Source of the DNA: MGNI01 sp964353875 | GTDB lineage: Bacteria > Chloroflexota > Anaerolineae > Anaerolineales > E44-bin32 | DNA: 49,593 nt | Direction: 5' to 3' | Assembly: GCA_964353875.1 (NCBI GenBank) | Contig: CAYGXU010000012.1 | Coordinates: 1 to 49,593, forward strand | Shown: positions 33,883-42,632 of the stretch, piece after piece | How positions within the stretch are numbered: position 1 is the first letter of the stretch | Layout: each line of letters begins with the position of its first letter | The notes under the pieces: model-generated | Told to the model about the DNA's origin: nothing | The model's database searches: none | The model's input: the letters and a program-made list of their open reading frames with translations, nothing else | Program-made: the position numbers and the translations under genes

Positions 33883-36369
33883 CTACTGGGTTGGCATAAG
33901 AATTAAATGGCCTTCAGCATGGTCTTCAACTTGCTCCTTGGACCACAACATGGGGTAGTACTGGTTCTCAACCCAAAGCGGGATCATGTCGTCGTAATGA
34001 CGGTGGAAGGCATGTCCACTCTGGCCTGTGGTGTGAATGGCGATGGAATTGCTAAGGTTGGATAGGTCAACGATCATACGTAAGGAAGGCAATACCCGCA
34101 CCTGGTAGTCCTCATCCTCTGCCCAAGCTGTGTTATTGACGATCGAAGTCCCGCCGGAAGTAGGATAGGGCCCACGGTTAAAGATCAGTCTTAAGGGGCC
34201 GATGCCTAATTGGCTAGTGAAAGTGCTGGTGTGCAGTTCGCCCCATCTCCAGGTATCGGGGTTTGTTCCGAGCTGATCCTCCAACTCGTCCACGGCGGCA
34301 GAGAAGGCTTGCGCCATGATGGTATCTCGATCTTCCACCGCCGAGCTGTTGATATCATCCCACCATGAATTTTGAGGATCTTCGATCAAGTTTTCGATCG
34401 CAAGAAATCCTCTCTCTCCGTATGGAAAGAAGTCACTGGCCTCATCGCTGAAGGTGGCCAGGAGCAGTTGGCGCCAGAAGGCATTGAAGAGCGCCGCTTC
34501 AGCCGAGTCCGCTTCATTGAGATAATCCCAGTTCTCCAGGCGGGAGACCAACTCCTTCTCTCTTGGATCGTCGAGTGGAAGCGAGGAAAGGAGGGGGATG
34601 AGGATTGGCCCCATCGGATGAAATGTATCTCCTTGGATGGCACGCATATCTTCGGTGGAGAGCTTAGATTTGGCCCGAATCAATTCAACGATGCGAGCGG
34701 CGCGGTACCCCAAGTCCCAAGATTTAGAGATGGAATAAGGGTAGTCCGGTCCTACCACAGCGTTATTGGCAGTGACGATAAAGCCTTGAGGGGGATTGAA
34801 GGAGGAAGGCAATTCGTCGAAGGGGATGTATCCCAGCCATTCATACTCGTCCGTCCATCCAGGGACAGGAGAAAGGCCATCCCCTGCGGCGCGAATGGGG
34901 ATTCTGCCCGGAGTTTGATAACCGATATTCCCCTCCACATCGGCGTAGATGAAATTCTGGGAGGGGACATGAAAGTCACGCAATGCGTCCCGAAAACTAT
35001 CCCAATCCGAGGCCAGATCAAGGTTAAGGATCGCCCTGAAAACGGCAGTCGGTTCTAGGGCAGTCCAGCGTAAGCTAATGGCAAAATCGGCAGGCACCTG
35101 GAGCGAAGTGGCCTCCGCCAGGTTTTTAAAGCGTTCATCTACATCGGAAAAGACTGGCCCATGACGTGTGTACCGCACGGTGAGGGGGATCGGTTCACCG
35201 CCTGCGACTTGAATGACTTCTTGCACCAGGGTCATATCACGCCACTCGCCATTAACTTCATATTGGTTGGGATTTTCTGGATTGACTTTTTCGATGTATA
35301 AATCGACCACATCCGGACCGACATTGGTCAATCCCCAGGCGATTCGATCGTTATGACCGATGATGACCCCAGGAGCGCCGGCGAAAGAGAAACCGATAAC
35401 ATTGAGGCGGCATTCATCGCTGACGGGATGGCAGTGCAACCCGAGCTCATACCAGATGGAGGGCATTTGTATACTGAGGTGAGGGTCATTGGCCAGGAGT
35501 GGCAAACCGCTAATCGTCCTTTCGCCAGCGATCACCCAGTTGTTCGATCCGAAGGCCTCATAGAAACTCCCTGCTGGCAAGCGATCCAGCAAGGCTTTTA
35601 AAAGCGCCTGTTCGAACATGGCATTTGGAAAGCGAGAAAGTTTCTCTCTTTGTGTCCGTTCGCCAAAAGGCGGATCAGGCAGGATGAGGGGGTGTCTATC
35701 AGGATAATCTGGGAAAAGGTCCTTGGCTCGGTCAGGTCCGAGTTGCTTCTCTGCTTGAGCACGTATGAGATCCTCCCAACCTTCCTGATTTCCACCAAGA
35801 TCGAAAGCCATCACTTTTGCCCAAAGGAGCGTATCCTGCGGTTCCCATGGCTCAGGAGAATAGCTGGGGGAGAGCAAACCCAAGACGAGATATTCAAGCG
35901 ATAGATCCACACCTTGATGGTCAGCGAGGTAAGCATTTACACCATCTGCATAAGCTTGAAGGAACCGATGCACTTCTTGCTCTGATTGTTTTAGTTCTTG
36001 CTCAACGACGCGCTCCCAGCCCATGGTGCGCAAGAAGAGATCTGTGTCGATTTGGCTCTCTCCGAACATTTCCGCCAGGCTTCCGGCGCCAATGTGTCGC
36101 CATAGATCCATTTGGAAAAAGCGATCTTGAGCATGGAGATAGCCTTGAGCCATGAACAAATCGGTTTCGTTGCTAGCATAGATGTGGGGGATGCCCATAC
36201 GGTCATAGATAATCTCAATCTCATCTGTAAATCCTGGGAGAATGAGGGTGCCTTCGATTTGAGGGAAGGAGCGCCGAACGGCGATGAACCCCGATATGGC
36301 GAGCGCGAGGATTACGACCAGGATTATGATCAAAATGATTAAAAGGGTCTTTCTTGTTTTCTTCGACAT
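33883..36369 (-). CDS. Penicillin acylase-family Ntn-hydrolase, membrane anchored
   Basis: An 828-residue precursor of an N-terminal nucleophile hydrolase. A basic N terminus and one long hydrophobic helix (LIIILVVILALAISGFIAV) anchor or export it. The alpha chain contains IIYDRMGIPHIYASNETDLF and GYLHAQDRFFQMDLWRH. Autocleavage is expected at Gly274-Ser275 in AFGSNNWVIAG, freeing Ser275 as nucleophile of the beta chain; LLANDPHLSIQMPSIWYELG follows. Family members deacylate penicillins, acyl-homoserine lactones or other amides; the substrate cannot be told. RBS-like AGAGGTGAT precedes ATG. It diverges from gyrA. Confidence 0.92.
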   Translation of the reverse strand: MSKKTRKTLLIILIIILVVILALAISGFIAVRRSFPQIEGTLILPGFTDEIEIIYDRMGIPHIYASNETDLFMAQGYLHAQDRFFQMDLWRHIGAGSLAEMFGESQIDTDLFLRTMGWERVVEQELKQSEQEVHRFLQAYADGVNAYLADHQGVDLSLEYLVLGLLSPSYSPEPWEPQDTLLWAKVMAFDLGGNQEGWEDLIRAQAEKQLGPDRAKDLFPDYPDRHPLILPDPPFGERTQREKLSRFPNAMFEQALLKALLDRLPAGSFYEAFGSNNWVIAGERTISGLPLLANDPHLSIQMPSIWYELGLHCHPVSDECRLNVIGFSFAGAPGVIIGHNDRIAWGLTNVGPDVVDLYIEKVNPENPNQYEVNGEWRDMTLVQEVIQVAGGEPIPLTVRYTRHGPVFSDVDERFKNLAEATSLQVPADFAISLRWTALEPTAVFRAILNLDLASDWDSFRDALRDFHVPSQNFIYADVEGNIGYQTPGRIPIRAAGDGLSPVPGWTDEYEWLGYIPFDELPSSFNPPQGFIVTANNAVVGPDYPYSISKSWDLGYRAARIVELIRAKSKLSTEDMRAIQGDTFHPMGPILIPLLSSLPLDDPREKELVSRLENWDYLNEADSAEAALFNAFWRQLLLATFSDEASDFFPYGERGFLAIENLIEDPQNSWWDDINSSAVEDRDTIMAQAFSAAVDELEDQLGTNPDTWRWGELHTSTFTSQLGIGPLRLIFNRGPYPTSGGTSIVNNTAWAEDEDYQVRVLPSLRMIVDLSNLSNSIAIHTTGQSGHAFHRHYDDMIPLWVENQYYPMLWSKEQVEDHAEGHLILMPTQ

Positions 36370-36434
36370 GGGAAATCACCTCTGGTGGATAGCGCTCTTC
36401 TAACACGGATTGATAGAAGTGTCAAATCGTGCAA

Positions 36435-36463
36435 TTGGAGAAGGGCTTTGTCGGAGGTATAAT
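36435..36463 (+). promoter_or_regulatory. Promoter of gyrA
   Basis: TTGGAG (36435-36440) and a perfect TATAAT (36458-36463) are spaced by 17 bases. The predicted transcription start is near 36470, about 59 bases before the gyrA start codon, directly at the leader hairpin. Confidence 0.65.
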
Positions 36464-36467
36464 ATCT

Positions 36468-36498
36468 CGTAAACCCGCCATCGGCGGGCGTTTTTACG
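36468..36498 (+). promoter_or_regulatory. Terminator-like hairpin at the 5' end of the gyrA leader
   Basis: The inner stem is CCCGCC (36474-36479) with GGCGGG (36483-36488) and a 3-base loop, followed by CG and TTTTT (36491-36495). An outer pairing CGTAAA (36468-36473) with TTTACG (36493-36498) would extend it and use part of the T-run. The inner form looks like an intrinsic terminator or attenuator; the outer form like a 5'-end stem. Confidence 0.55.
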
Positions 36499-36528
36499 AA
36501 AGACTGCCAACAATAGGGAACAGATCGT

Positions 36529-39003
36529 ATGGAAATAGGCACAGTTCGCCAAGTCGATATTGATGAGCAAATGCGCGGAGCCTACCTTGATTACGCCATG
36601 AGCGTGATCGTTTCGCGTGCCCTTCCAGATTCACGCGATGGGCTAAAACCCGTGCATCGACGCATCCTTTATGCCATGCATGATATGGGGATGCGGTCCA
36701 ATTCCGCCTATCGAAAGTCAGCGAGAATCGTGGGAGAGGTCCTCGGGAAGTATCATCCGCATGGTGATTCAGCGGTCTATGAAGCTATGGCTCGCATGGC
36801 TCAGGATTTTTCGATGCGCTACCCCTTAGTGGATGGACAAGGCAACTTCGGTTCAGTCGATGGCGATGCTCCAGCGGCGATGCGTTATACCGAGGCGCGT
36901 CTTGGAGCGATGGCGGAAGAGTTGTTGGTCGATATCGATAAAAATACAGCTGATTTTACCGACAATTTCGACGCATCCCTGAAAGAACCGACTGTACTCC
37001 CCGCACGTTTGCCGAACATGCTACTTAACGGGACTTCCGGGATTGCAGTGGGGATGGCGACTAATATCCCCCCGCATAATCTGAACGAGATCGCGGATGC
37101 GATCCGTTACATGGTCAACAATTACGATCGATTCGATGAGATCACCATTGATGACCTCATGCGCTTTATGCCGGGCCCGGATTTCCCCACTGGGGGGATG
37201 ATCATCGGTGCGGAGGGGATCCGACAGGCGTATGGCACAGGGAAGGGACGTCTAGTGATCCGCGCCTTGGCCCATATCGAAGAAAGCGGAGCCGGTCGTT
37301 TTCGCATTGTGATTACCGAGATCCCCTACCAGGTGAATAAATCCAGTCTGATCGAGCGCATTGCCACTTTGGCGCGCGAGGGTCGTCTGGACGACATCTC
37401 CGATCTGCGGGATGAGTCGGATCGACGCGGAATGAGCATTGTCGTCGAATTGAAACGCGGGGCGCAACCGAAGAAGGTCATGAACCAGCTCTTCAAATAT
37501 ACTGCCCTGCAAACCACTTTCGGTGTCCAGCTATTGGCGCTTGTCGATGGTGAGCCACGTGTACTGACCCTCAAGCGATCGCTGCAGATCTATATCGAGC
37601 ATCGGCGAGAGGTTCTCAAGAGGCGTACACAATTCGAACTTGAGAAGGCGCGAGCTCGGGCTCATATCCTTGAAGGGCTTCTCGTCGCTCTGGCCAACAT
37701 CGATGAGGTCATCAAGACCATTCGTCAATCCCCAGATGCGGATGTCGCTAAAGAACGCTTGATGAAGAATTTTAGTCTCAGCGAGATTCAGGCCCAGGCA
37801 ATCCTCGACATGCAGCTGCGTCGATTGGCGGCCTTGGAGCGAGAGAAGATCGAGCAGGAATACAAGGAAGTCAATGCGCGGATCGCTTACTTGGAAGACC
37901 TATTGGCGTACCCTAAAAAGATCCTGGCGCTGATTAATGCCGACCTGGGTGAGTTGGTGAAGGCATACGGTGACAACCGCCGAACACGTATCGCTCCCGA
38001 AGCCAACGAGGAGTTCAGTGAAGCGGACCTTGTCGCGGATGAGGCCATCCTTATCAGCATTACCGAGCGCGGCTATGTAAAACGTGTGGCGGCTTCGACC
38101 TATCGCCGTCAACAACGCGGTGGCCGCGGCGTCACTGGACATCGTATGCGAGGCGAGGATGAAGTTACGATGCTCTTCCCTGCCCGGTCTTTGGACACCA
38201 TCCTCTTCTTCTCGGATCGGGGCAAGGTCTATTCCGAGAAAGCCTATCAGATTCCGGATGCCGATCGGACCGACCGTGGCATCCCCATGATCAATGTCCT
38301 TGCCCTGGACACAGCCGAAACGATCACTGCCACGGTCGTGGTCCCCGATTTCGGCGCTGCCAATTACTTTATCATGGCAACGCGTCATGGCAGGATTAAG
38401 CGTGTGGCGCTTTCGGAATTTGCTGCAGTACGACCTTCAGGGTTGATCGCTATCAACTTGGAGGAAGGGGACTTCTTGGGTTGGGTACGATTGACCAGCG
38501 GCAATGATGAAATCATCCTGGTTACAAAGCATGGGATGGCGTTGCGTTATCACGAAAAGAATGTACGCGCCATGGGCCGTCAGGCTGCTGGAGTGATTGC
38601 TATTAGGTTACGGCACGAGGATTATGTGACCTCGATGGATGTCGTCAATCCTGAGGGCGACTTGTTGGTCGTCACCCAAAATGGCTATGGAAAACGTACG
38701 CCAATGCAGGAGTATCCTGTTAAGGGTAGAGGTACGGGAGGCGTGATCACACTGTCTAAGGACAAGCTCAAGACCACCGGCTTTATTTCGACCGCACGTA
38801 TGGTTGACGAGATGGATGATCTCACTTTTATCTCCGGCAACGGCATCATCTTGCGGACGAAGGTAAAGGACATCCGCCGAGCTGGTAGGGCAACGATGGG
38901 GGTTCACCTGATGGATTTAAAGGGTGAGGATATCATTGCATCCGTTGCCTGTATTGCCGCGCGCGATCTCCAGCAAATTGGAGTGAATGAGGAAGAAGGC
39001 TAG
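36529..39003 (+). CDS. gyrA: DNA gyrase subunit A
   Basis: An 824-residue type IIA topoisomerase subunit that cuts and rejoins DNA during negative supercoiling. It starts MEIGTVRQVDIDEQMRGAYL. The catalytic Tyr120 lies in AAMRYTEARL, and the quinolone-contact positions are Ser81 and Glu85 in HPHGDSAVYEAM. The C-terminal beta-pinwheel carries the GyrA box QRGGRG (residues 529-534), which marks gyrase rather than topoisomerase IV. gyrB is not adjacent. It is the only gene between its promoter and a strong terminator at 39067-39102. Confidence 0.96.
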   Translation: MEIGTVRQVDIDEQMRGAYLDYAMSVIVSRALPDSRDGLKPVHRRILYAMHDMGMRSNSAYRKSARIVGEVLGKYHPHGDSAVYEAMARMAQDFSMRYPLVDGQGNFGSVDGDAPAAMRYTEARLGAMAEELLVDIDKNTADFTDNFDASLKEPTVLPARLPNMLLNGTSGIAVGMATNIPPHNLNEIADAIRYMVNNYDRFDEITIDDLMRFMPGPDFPTGGMIIGAEGIRQAYGTGKGRLVIRALAHIEESGAGRFRIVITEIPYQVNKSSLIERIATLAREGRLDDISDLRDESDRRGMSIVVELKRGAQPKKVMNQLFKYTALQTTFGVQLLALVDGEPRVLTLKRSLQIYIEHRREVLKRRTQFELEKARARAHILEGLLVALANIDEVIKTIRQSPDADVAKERLMKNFSLSEIQAQAILDMQLRRLAALEREKIEQEYKEVNARIAYLEDLLAYPKKILALINADLGELVKAYGDNRRTRIAPEANEEFSEADLVADEAILISITERGYVKRVAASTYRRQQRGGRGVTGHRMRGEDEVTMLFPARSLDTILFFSDRGKVYSEKAYQIPDADRTDRGIPMINVLALDTAETITATVVVPDFGAANYFIMATRHGRIKRVALSEFAAVRPSGLIAINLEEGDFLGWVRLTSGNDEIILVTKHGMALRYHEKNVRAMGRQAAGVIAIRLRHEDYVTSMDVVNPEGDLLVVTQNGYGKRTPMQEYPVKGRGTGGVITLSKDKLKTTGFISTARMVDEMDDLTFISGNGIILRTKVKDIRRAGRATMGVHLMDLKGEDIIASVACIAARDLQQIGVNEEEG

Positions 39004-39066
39004 CGAGCCTCCATGCTTGTGGATTGTGTATATACCAGCAATATTGTCTAAGGTCTTTGATACGCA

Positions 39067-39102
39067 AGAATCCCGTTCTCATGTTACAGAGAACGGGATT
39101 CT
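39067..39102. terminator. Bidirectional terminator between gyrA and the DUF4013 gene
   Basis: A perfect 14-bp stem, AGAATCCCGTTCTC (39067-39080) with GAGAACGGGATTCT (39089-39102), and an 8-base loop. It sits between two converging genes. T-runs on either side are short (CTATTTACGTTTG on the plus strand), so termination strength rests on the stem. Confidence 0.7.
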
Positions 39103-39147
39103 ATTTACGTTTGTTCGCTGGTTCTTGTCCTTAAAATGGGCGTTATG

Positions 39148-39786
39148 CTAGATTGCCGCTTTGGTGGCCTCGTTATAGGCCTGACCATACAAGTGGCCTT
39201 GGATGGCGAAAGCATAGGCATAAGTAAAAATTACACCTACGACACAAGCGATCGACCCTAGGCCTCCAATGAACCCAGCAATGAGTGTGCCGAGCAAAGT
39301 GAGCAGATAGGCAGCGGGGGCGGCGCGCACCAATTGCATAATTTTGCTTGGGCTGATCGCCTCACCTAGTTGGTCGGTGGCGGCCAAAATGCCATAGGCC
39401 GCCGGAACGGCGAACATGAGTAGTAGCCCATAGATGATGCTGAAGCAGCTGAAGCAAGCGGTGACGATTCCGACAATTGCTCCCCAATCACTTTCTGCGA
39501 AAGAGGTGACCAGGATATAAGGAATTGCCAATATGATGATCGGTATGGCCGCAACGAGTCCGATGACAAAGGCCTTTAGCCCCAGCATGATACGGCTACC
39601 GAAATCCCCCCAATCAGGGAGCAGGTCAGTCTCATGCCGAATGACGCGACGGCTGATTTCCAAAGCCCATCCAAGCAATGCCAATTGACCGACGATGGGA
39701 ATTATACCGACGAGTCCTGTGATAGCGATCTTCTTCAACCAATCCGGGTCCTGAAAAACATACGAAAATGCGAGTCCTAGATCCAT
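39148..39786 (-). CDS. DUF4013 domain membrane protein
   Basis: A 212-residue polytopic protein from ATG 39786 (AGGAGAA upstream; the frame runs 18 codons further up without a better signal). It starts MDLGLAFSYVFQDPDWLKKI, then a glycine-rich helix, LEISRRVIRHETDLLPDWGD and four or five further hydrophobic segments. The lead pattern of F-x-D-x-x-W-x-K-K, a first helix, then an LPDW(G/D)D stretch matches DUF4013 proteins of archaea and Chloroflexota. The function of the family is unknown. The gene converges on gyrA. Confidence 0.82.
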   Translation of the reverse strand: MDLGLAFSYVFQDPDWLKKIAITGLVGIIPIVGQLALLGWALEISRRVIRHETDLLPDWGDFGSRIMLGLKAFVIGLVAAIPIIILAIPYILVTSFAESDWGAIVGIVTACFSCFSIIYGLLLMFAVPAAYGILAATDQLGEAISPSKIMQLVRAAPAAYLLTLLGTLIAGFIGGLGSIACVVGVIFTYAYAFAIQGHLYGQAYNEATKAAI

Positions 39787-39915
39787 GCTGAAATTCTCCT
39801 TTCGATGAAACGATTTGATCATGCCTGATAGGATTGACATGCAATCGATATTGATTGTTCCGCTGAAAGATCAGCCGAAATTTCCGCCAAGTGTAGTCCA
39901 AAAAGCAAATTGATG

Positions 39916-40743
39916 CTAGCCCTCTTCTACGATAACTAATCGTTCTCTTTTCCAATATGCAGAGCGCGCTTCTCCGGGAAGATTAATCAATCGATCAGCC
40001 ATGGAAATCAATAATTCCGGATTCGAAGTTGAGTAGTAGAGAACGGAGGCAGATCCTTTGTTATTTTGCATCAGGCTGATTTGATCGAAGACGCGTTTTG
40101 TCTGTCGGGCGATGGCCGGCGATGGATCAATTACTTGGATTCCTACACCAGCGATCTCTCGGATACCAGCGAGTACAAATGGGTAATGCGTGCAAGCGAG
40201 AACGAGTGTATCCACTCCACGAGCGATTAAAGGTCTGATGCCGCGGGTCAGGATTGCACGTGTAGCGGGACTATCCAAATCAACGGCTTCGATGCGCTCT
40301 ACGAGACCTGGCAAGGTTTGTTCGATAATCTCCACCCCCTGTGCAAAACGCTCAACCACGGAGGCAAAGAGCTCCCCTTGAAACGTAGCCGGAGTGGCCA
40401 GGACACCCACCTTTTGGGTTTTGGTTGAGATGACAGCCGGTTTCACGGCCGGTTCCATGCCGACAAAAGAAGTGCCAGGAAAACTTTTGCGAAGATGGTG
40501 TAAAGCTGCTGCGGAAGCTGTATTGCAGGCAACAACGATGAGGCGAATGCCAAGCTCAATTAAAAAACGGCTGATTCCTTCGGAAAACCGACGAACTTCT
40601 TGGAGGGATCTAGAACCGTAGGGGACATGTTGTTGATCGGCAAAATAGAGCAGCGGTTCGTCAGGGAGAAGAGCGTGGATCTCCTTTAGAACGGAGAGGC
40701 CCCCAAGACCAGAATCAAATACGCCGATGGCAGGCTGGATCAT
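39916..40743 (-). CDS. murI: Glutamate racemase
   Basis: A 275-residue cofactor-independent racemase that makes D-glutamate for peptidoglycan. The motif order is GVFDSGLGGLSVLKEI (Asp10, Ser11), VACNTASAAALHHL (Cys73), GVLATPATFQGELF and LACTHYPFVLAGI (Cys184, His186); the two cysteines are the proton acceptor/donor pair. The ribosome site is weak (GGAGTACTC upstream). Its presence implies a peptidoglycan wall, in keeping with the LysM lipoprotein nearby. Confidence 0.94.
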   Translation of the reverse strand: MIQPAIGVFDSGLGGLSVLKEIHALLPDEPLLYFADQQHVPYGSRSLQEVRRFSEGISRFLIELGIRLIVVACNTASAAALHHLRKSFPGTSFVGMEPAVKPAVISTKTQKVGVLATPATFQGELFASVVERFAQGVEIIEQTLPGLVERIEAVDLDSPATRAILTRGIRPLIARGVDTLVLACTHYPFVLAGIREIAGVGIQVIDPSPAIARQTKRVFDQISLMQNNKGSASVLYYSTSNPELLISMADRLINLPGEARSAYWKRERLVIVEEG

Positions 40744-40869
40744 GCACTCAAGAGTACTCCGAAAGGTCGGTTTTAGTCAAGCAAGCCTGGCAGAATATCC
40801 TTATTTCCGATCATGAAGGAAGGTTGAATCATGAAGGGATTGAAATCGCAGCTCAAAGGGCGGTCGTTA

Positions 40870-41220
40870 TTAAGAACGGCGTTTCTCTGTTAAGCGTGCA
40901 CGCTTCCCAGTACGACTGCGCAAATAATAGAGTTGAGCTCTGCGAACATGGGCACTGCGCTGGATATCGATTTTTTCGATTCGAGGCGATCGCAATAGAA
41001 AGGTTCGTTCTACCCCAATACCGTGTGAAGCGATCCGGCGTACCGTAAAATTGGCATCGTTTCCGCCTTTGCGCAACCGTATCACTGTTCCACGGAATTC
41101 CTGAATCCGTTCACGCTGTCCTTCTTGGATGCGGACATGGACACTGACAGTATCTCCTGGGTGAAGCTCTGGAAGGTTAGGATTGACCGGAGCTTCTATA
41201 GCTTTTATCAAATCAGACAT
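40870..41220 (-). CDS. rplS: 50S ribosomal protein L19
   Basis: A 116-residue L19, located at the 30S-50S interface. Typical blocks: LHPGDTVSVHVRIQEGQRER, FRGTVIRLRKGGNDANFTVR, RIASHGIGVERTFLLRSPRI and VRRAQLYYLRSRTGKRARL. It stands without trmD, rimM or rpsP, which often neighbour it. AAAGGT serves as ribosome site. Its leader contains a GC-rich hairpin. Confidence 0.96.
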   Translation of the reverse strand: MSDLIKAIEAPVNPNLPELHPGDTVSVHVRIQEGQRERIQEFRGTVIRLRKGGNDANFTVRRIASHGIGVERTFLLRSPRIEKIDIQRSAHVRRAQLYYLRSRTGKRARLTEKRRS

Positions 41221-41253
41221 AGCAACTTACCTTTGTTCAGTTTAGACATCATC

Positions 41254-41293
41254 CGCCGCCCGTTATCGAGGGGCGGCGTAGTGCGTTAGTATA
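41254..41293 (-). promoter_or_regulatory. rplS promoter -10 box and 5'-leader hairpin
   Basis: On the minus strand TATACT (41293-41288) precedes a perfect 8-bp GC stem, CGCCGCCC (41278-41271 on the transcript) with GGGCGGCG (41261-41254), and a 9-base loop. The predicted transcription start (about 41281) is only a few bases before the stem. No T-run follows, so it is not a terminator; a stabilising stem or an L19-binding leader are options. Confidence 0.5.
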
Positions 41294-41358
41294 CCATATC
41301 CATTCTTCCACGATAAGGGATTTTGCGATATTGTGCGTTTTTTAATCGATCAAAAGTA

Positions 41359-41895
41359 CTACCAGGAAAGGCCGAGGTGTTGAAAAGCAAGCAGAAGACC
41401 GGCCAAGGTCTTTGCATCCTTGAAGGTGCCCTCCTTGATCCCTTTACGAACCTCATCAATCGTTAAAATCTGAATACTGATGTCCTCATCTTCATCCCGT
41501 TCTAAGGAGGAGGGGGAGAGATCCTGGGCAAGATAGAGATATAAGTATTCGGTCGAATATCCCGGGGCGAGGTAGAAACCGCCGAGATCGATCAACCGTC
41601 CAGGCGACATCCGGATCTCCTCGCGGCATTCCCGTTGAGCACAGGCTTTCGGTTCTTCTTTCGCATCGAGGGTGCCGGCGGGAAGTTCGAGCAATCTCCC
41701 TTCGATCGGGTAACGATATTGGTTAACGAAATAGAAGTTCCCCAGCGCGTCGACGGGAACGAGGACCACCGCGCCGCCATGTTCGACCACATCTACGCGT
41801 GTGATCTGCCCGGATGGTTTCTGGACTTTGTCCACACGAACCTTGAAAACTTTCCCTTCGAAAATAGGCTGCGAATGGATTTTACGGTACTCCAT
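41359..41895 (-). CDS. NUDIX hydrolase, ADP-ribose pyrophosphatase type
   Basis: A 178-residue NUDIX protein of the ADP-ribose pyrophosphatase group (residues 1-40 form the N-terminal dimer domain, then VVLVPVDALGNFYFVNQYRY). The Nudix box runs from Gly74 to Met96 (AGTLDAKEEPKACAQREC, then REEIRM): Glu80, Arg88, Glu89, Glu92 and Glu93 are in place, but the late conserved glycine is Arg95. FYLAPGYSTEYLYLYLA after the box matches the family. It would cleave ADP-ribose or related nucleoside diphosphates. Metal-binding glutamates are intact, so activity is still likely. Confidence 0.88.
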   Translation of the reverse strand: MEYRKIHSQPIFEGKVFKVRVDKVQKPSGQITRVDVVEHGGAVVLVPVDALGNFYFVNQYRYPIEGRLLELPAGTLDAKEEPKACAQRECREEIRMSPGRLIDLGGFYLAPGYSTEYLYLYLAQDLSPSSLERDEDEDISIQILTIDEVRKGIKEGTFKDAKTLAGLLLAFQHLGLSW

Positions 41896-41909
41896 GGTCG
41901 CTCCAGAAA

Positions 41910-41937
41910 AGAAGGGCGACCCATTGGCCGCCCTTCT
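41910..41937 (-). terminator. Intrinsic terminator after the LysM lipoprotein gene
   Basis: The stem AGAAGGGCG (41910-41918) with CGCCCTTCT (41929-41937) has 9 perfect pairs and a 10-base loop; on the minus strand the second arm runs into CTTCTTTTCT. It lies between the lipoprotein stop (41955) and the NUDIX start (41895). Confidence 0.65.
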
Positions 41938-41954
41938 GAACTTACGCCCGTTCT

Positions 41955-42617
41955 TTAGGGGATGTAGAGGACATCCCCAGGATAAATCGTATAGGGGAAT
42001 TCCAAACTATTGGCGTCGATAATCGCTTGTGGATCGACGCCGAACTTGCGCGCGATCGAATAAATCCATTCACCCGTCTGCACGATGTACTCGCGTCCGC
42101 CTGTCATTGGTGTGTTGGTAGCGCCAGTGGAAGGGCCGCCTCCGGCGGGGATGATGATTTCTTGTCCAATATTGAGGTTGTAAGGGTATTGGAGATCGTT
42201 CCTTTCGATTAATTCATTGGGGTCAACACCGAATTTATTAGCAATGGAGATTACCCATTCGCCCGCCTGGACAAGGTACGTTTGCTCCTGCCCGGGGTTG
42301 ACCAGAGGTGTGGGTGAATTAATAACAACTACGGGGGTATCGGTTGGGCCAGTGGGAACTGGGGTTAAAGTAGGTAAAACGATGGTAGGCGTGGGGGTCT
42401 CGGTTGGCAACTCAATGACCTCTGGCTGATAGGTCTGAGTGAGTAAAGCGGCGCGAATCGCATCCATCGTCGCCCACTTGTTGATATCGTCAGCAGAGAT
42501 ATTCCCATCCTCCACCGAGGGCGGAGGGGTAGAAGCTGAGCGTGTACAAGCCGAGATACTCAGGATGAGGATGGCGATGCTCACGAGCACAAACACTTGC
42601 AGGTGCCTTTTAGGCAT
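41955..42617 (-). CDS. LysM-domain lipoprotein
   Basis: A 220-residue exported protein. The signal peptide ends in a lipobox with Cys24 (LSISACTRS). A Pro/Thr-rich linker (about residues 68-110, PTETPTPTIVLPTLTPVPTG) leads to two LysM repeats: YLVQAGEWVISIANKFGVDP and YIVQTGEWIYSIARKFGVDP, each closed by a GQEIIIP or GDVLYIP strand. LysM binds N-acetylglucosamine polymers such as peptidoglycan, so the protein probably links membrane and wall. No catalytic domain is present. AGGAGGAAG gives a strong ribosome site. Confidence 0.9.
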   Translation of the reverse strand: MPKRHLQVFVLVSIAILILSISACTRSASTPPPSVEDGNISADDINKWATMDAIRAALLTQTYQPEVIELPTETPTPTIVLPTLTPVPTGPTDTPVVVINSPTPLVNPGQEQTYLVQAGEWVISIANKFGVDPNELIERNDLQYPYNLNIGQEIIIPAGGGPSTGATNTPMTGGREYIVQTGEWIYSIARKFGVDPQAIIDANSLEFPYTIYPGDVLYIP

Positions 42618-42632
42618 ATCTTCCTCCTCGGT

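Noticed and set aside
34372..35058. 228-codon plus-strand frame
   Set aside because: Antisense to the penicillin acylase gene, which has complete family motifs; composition is that of a shadow frame.
36529..39003. Possible topoisomerase IV subunit A (parC)
   Set aside because: The complete GyrA box QRGGRG at residues 529-534 indicates gyrase.
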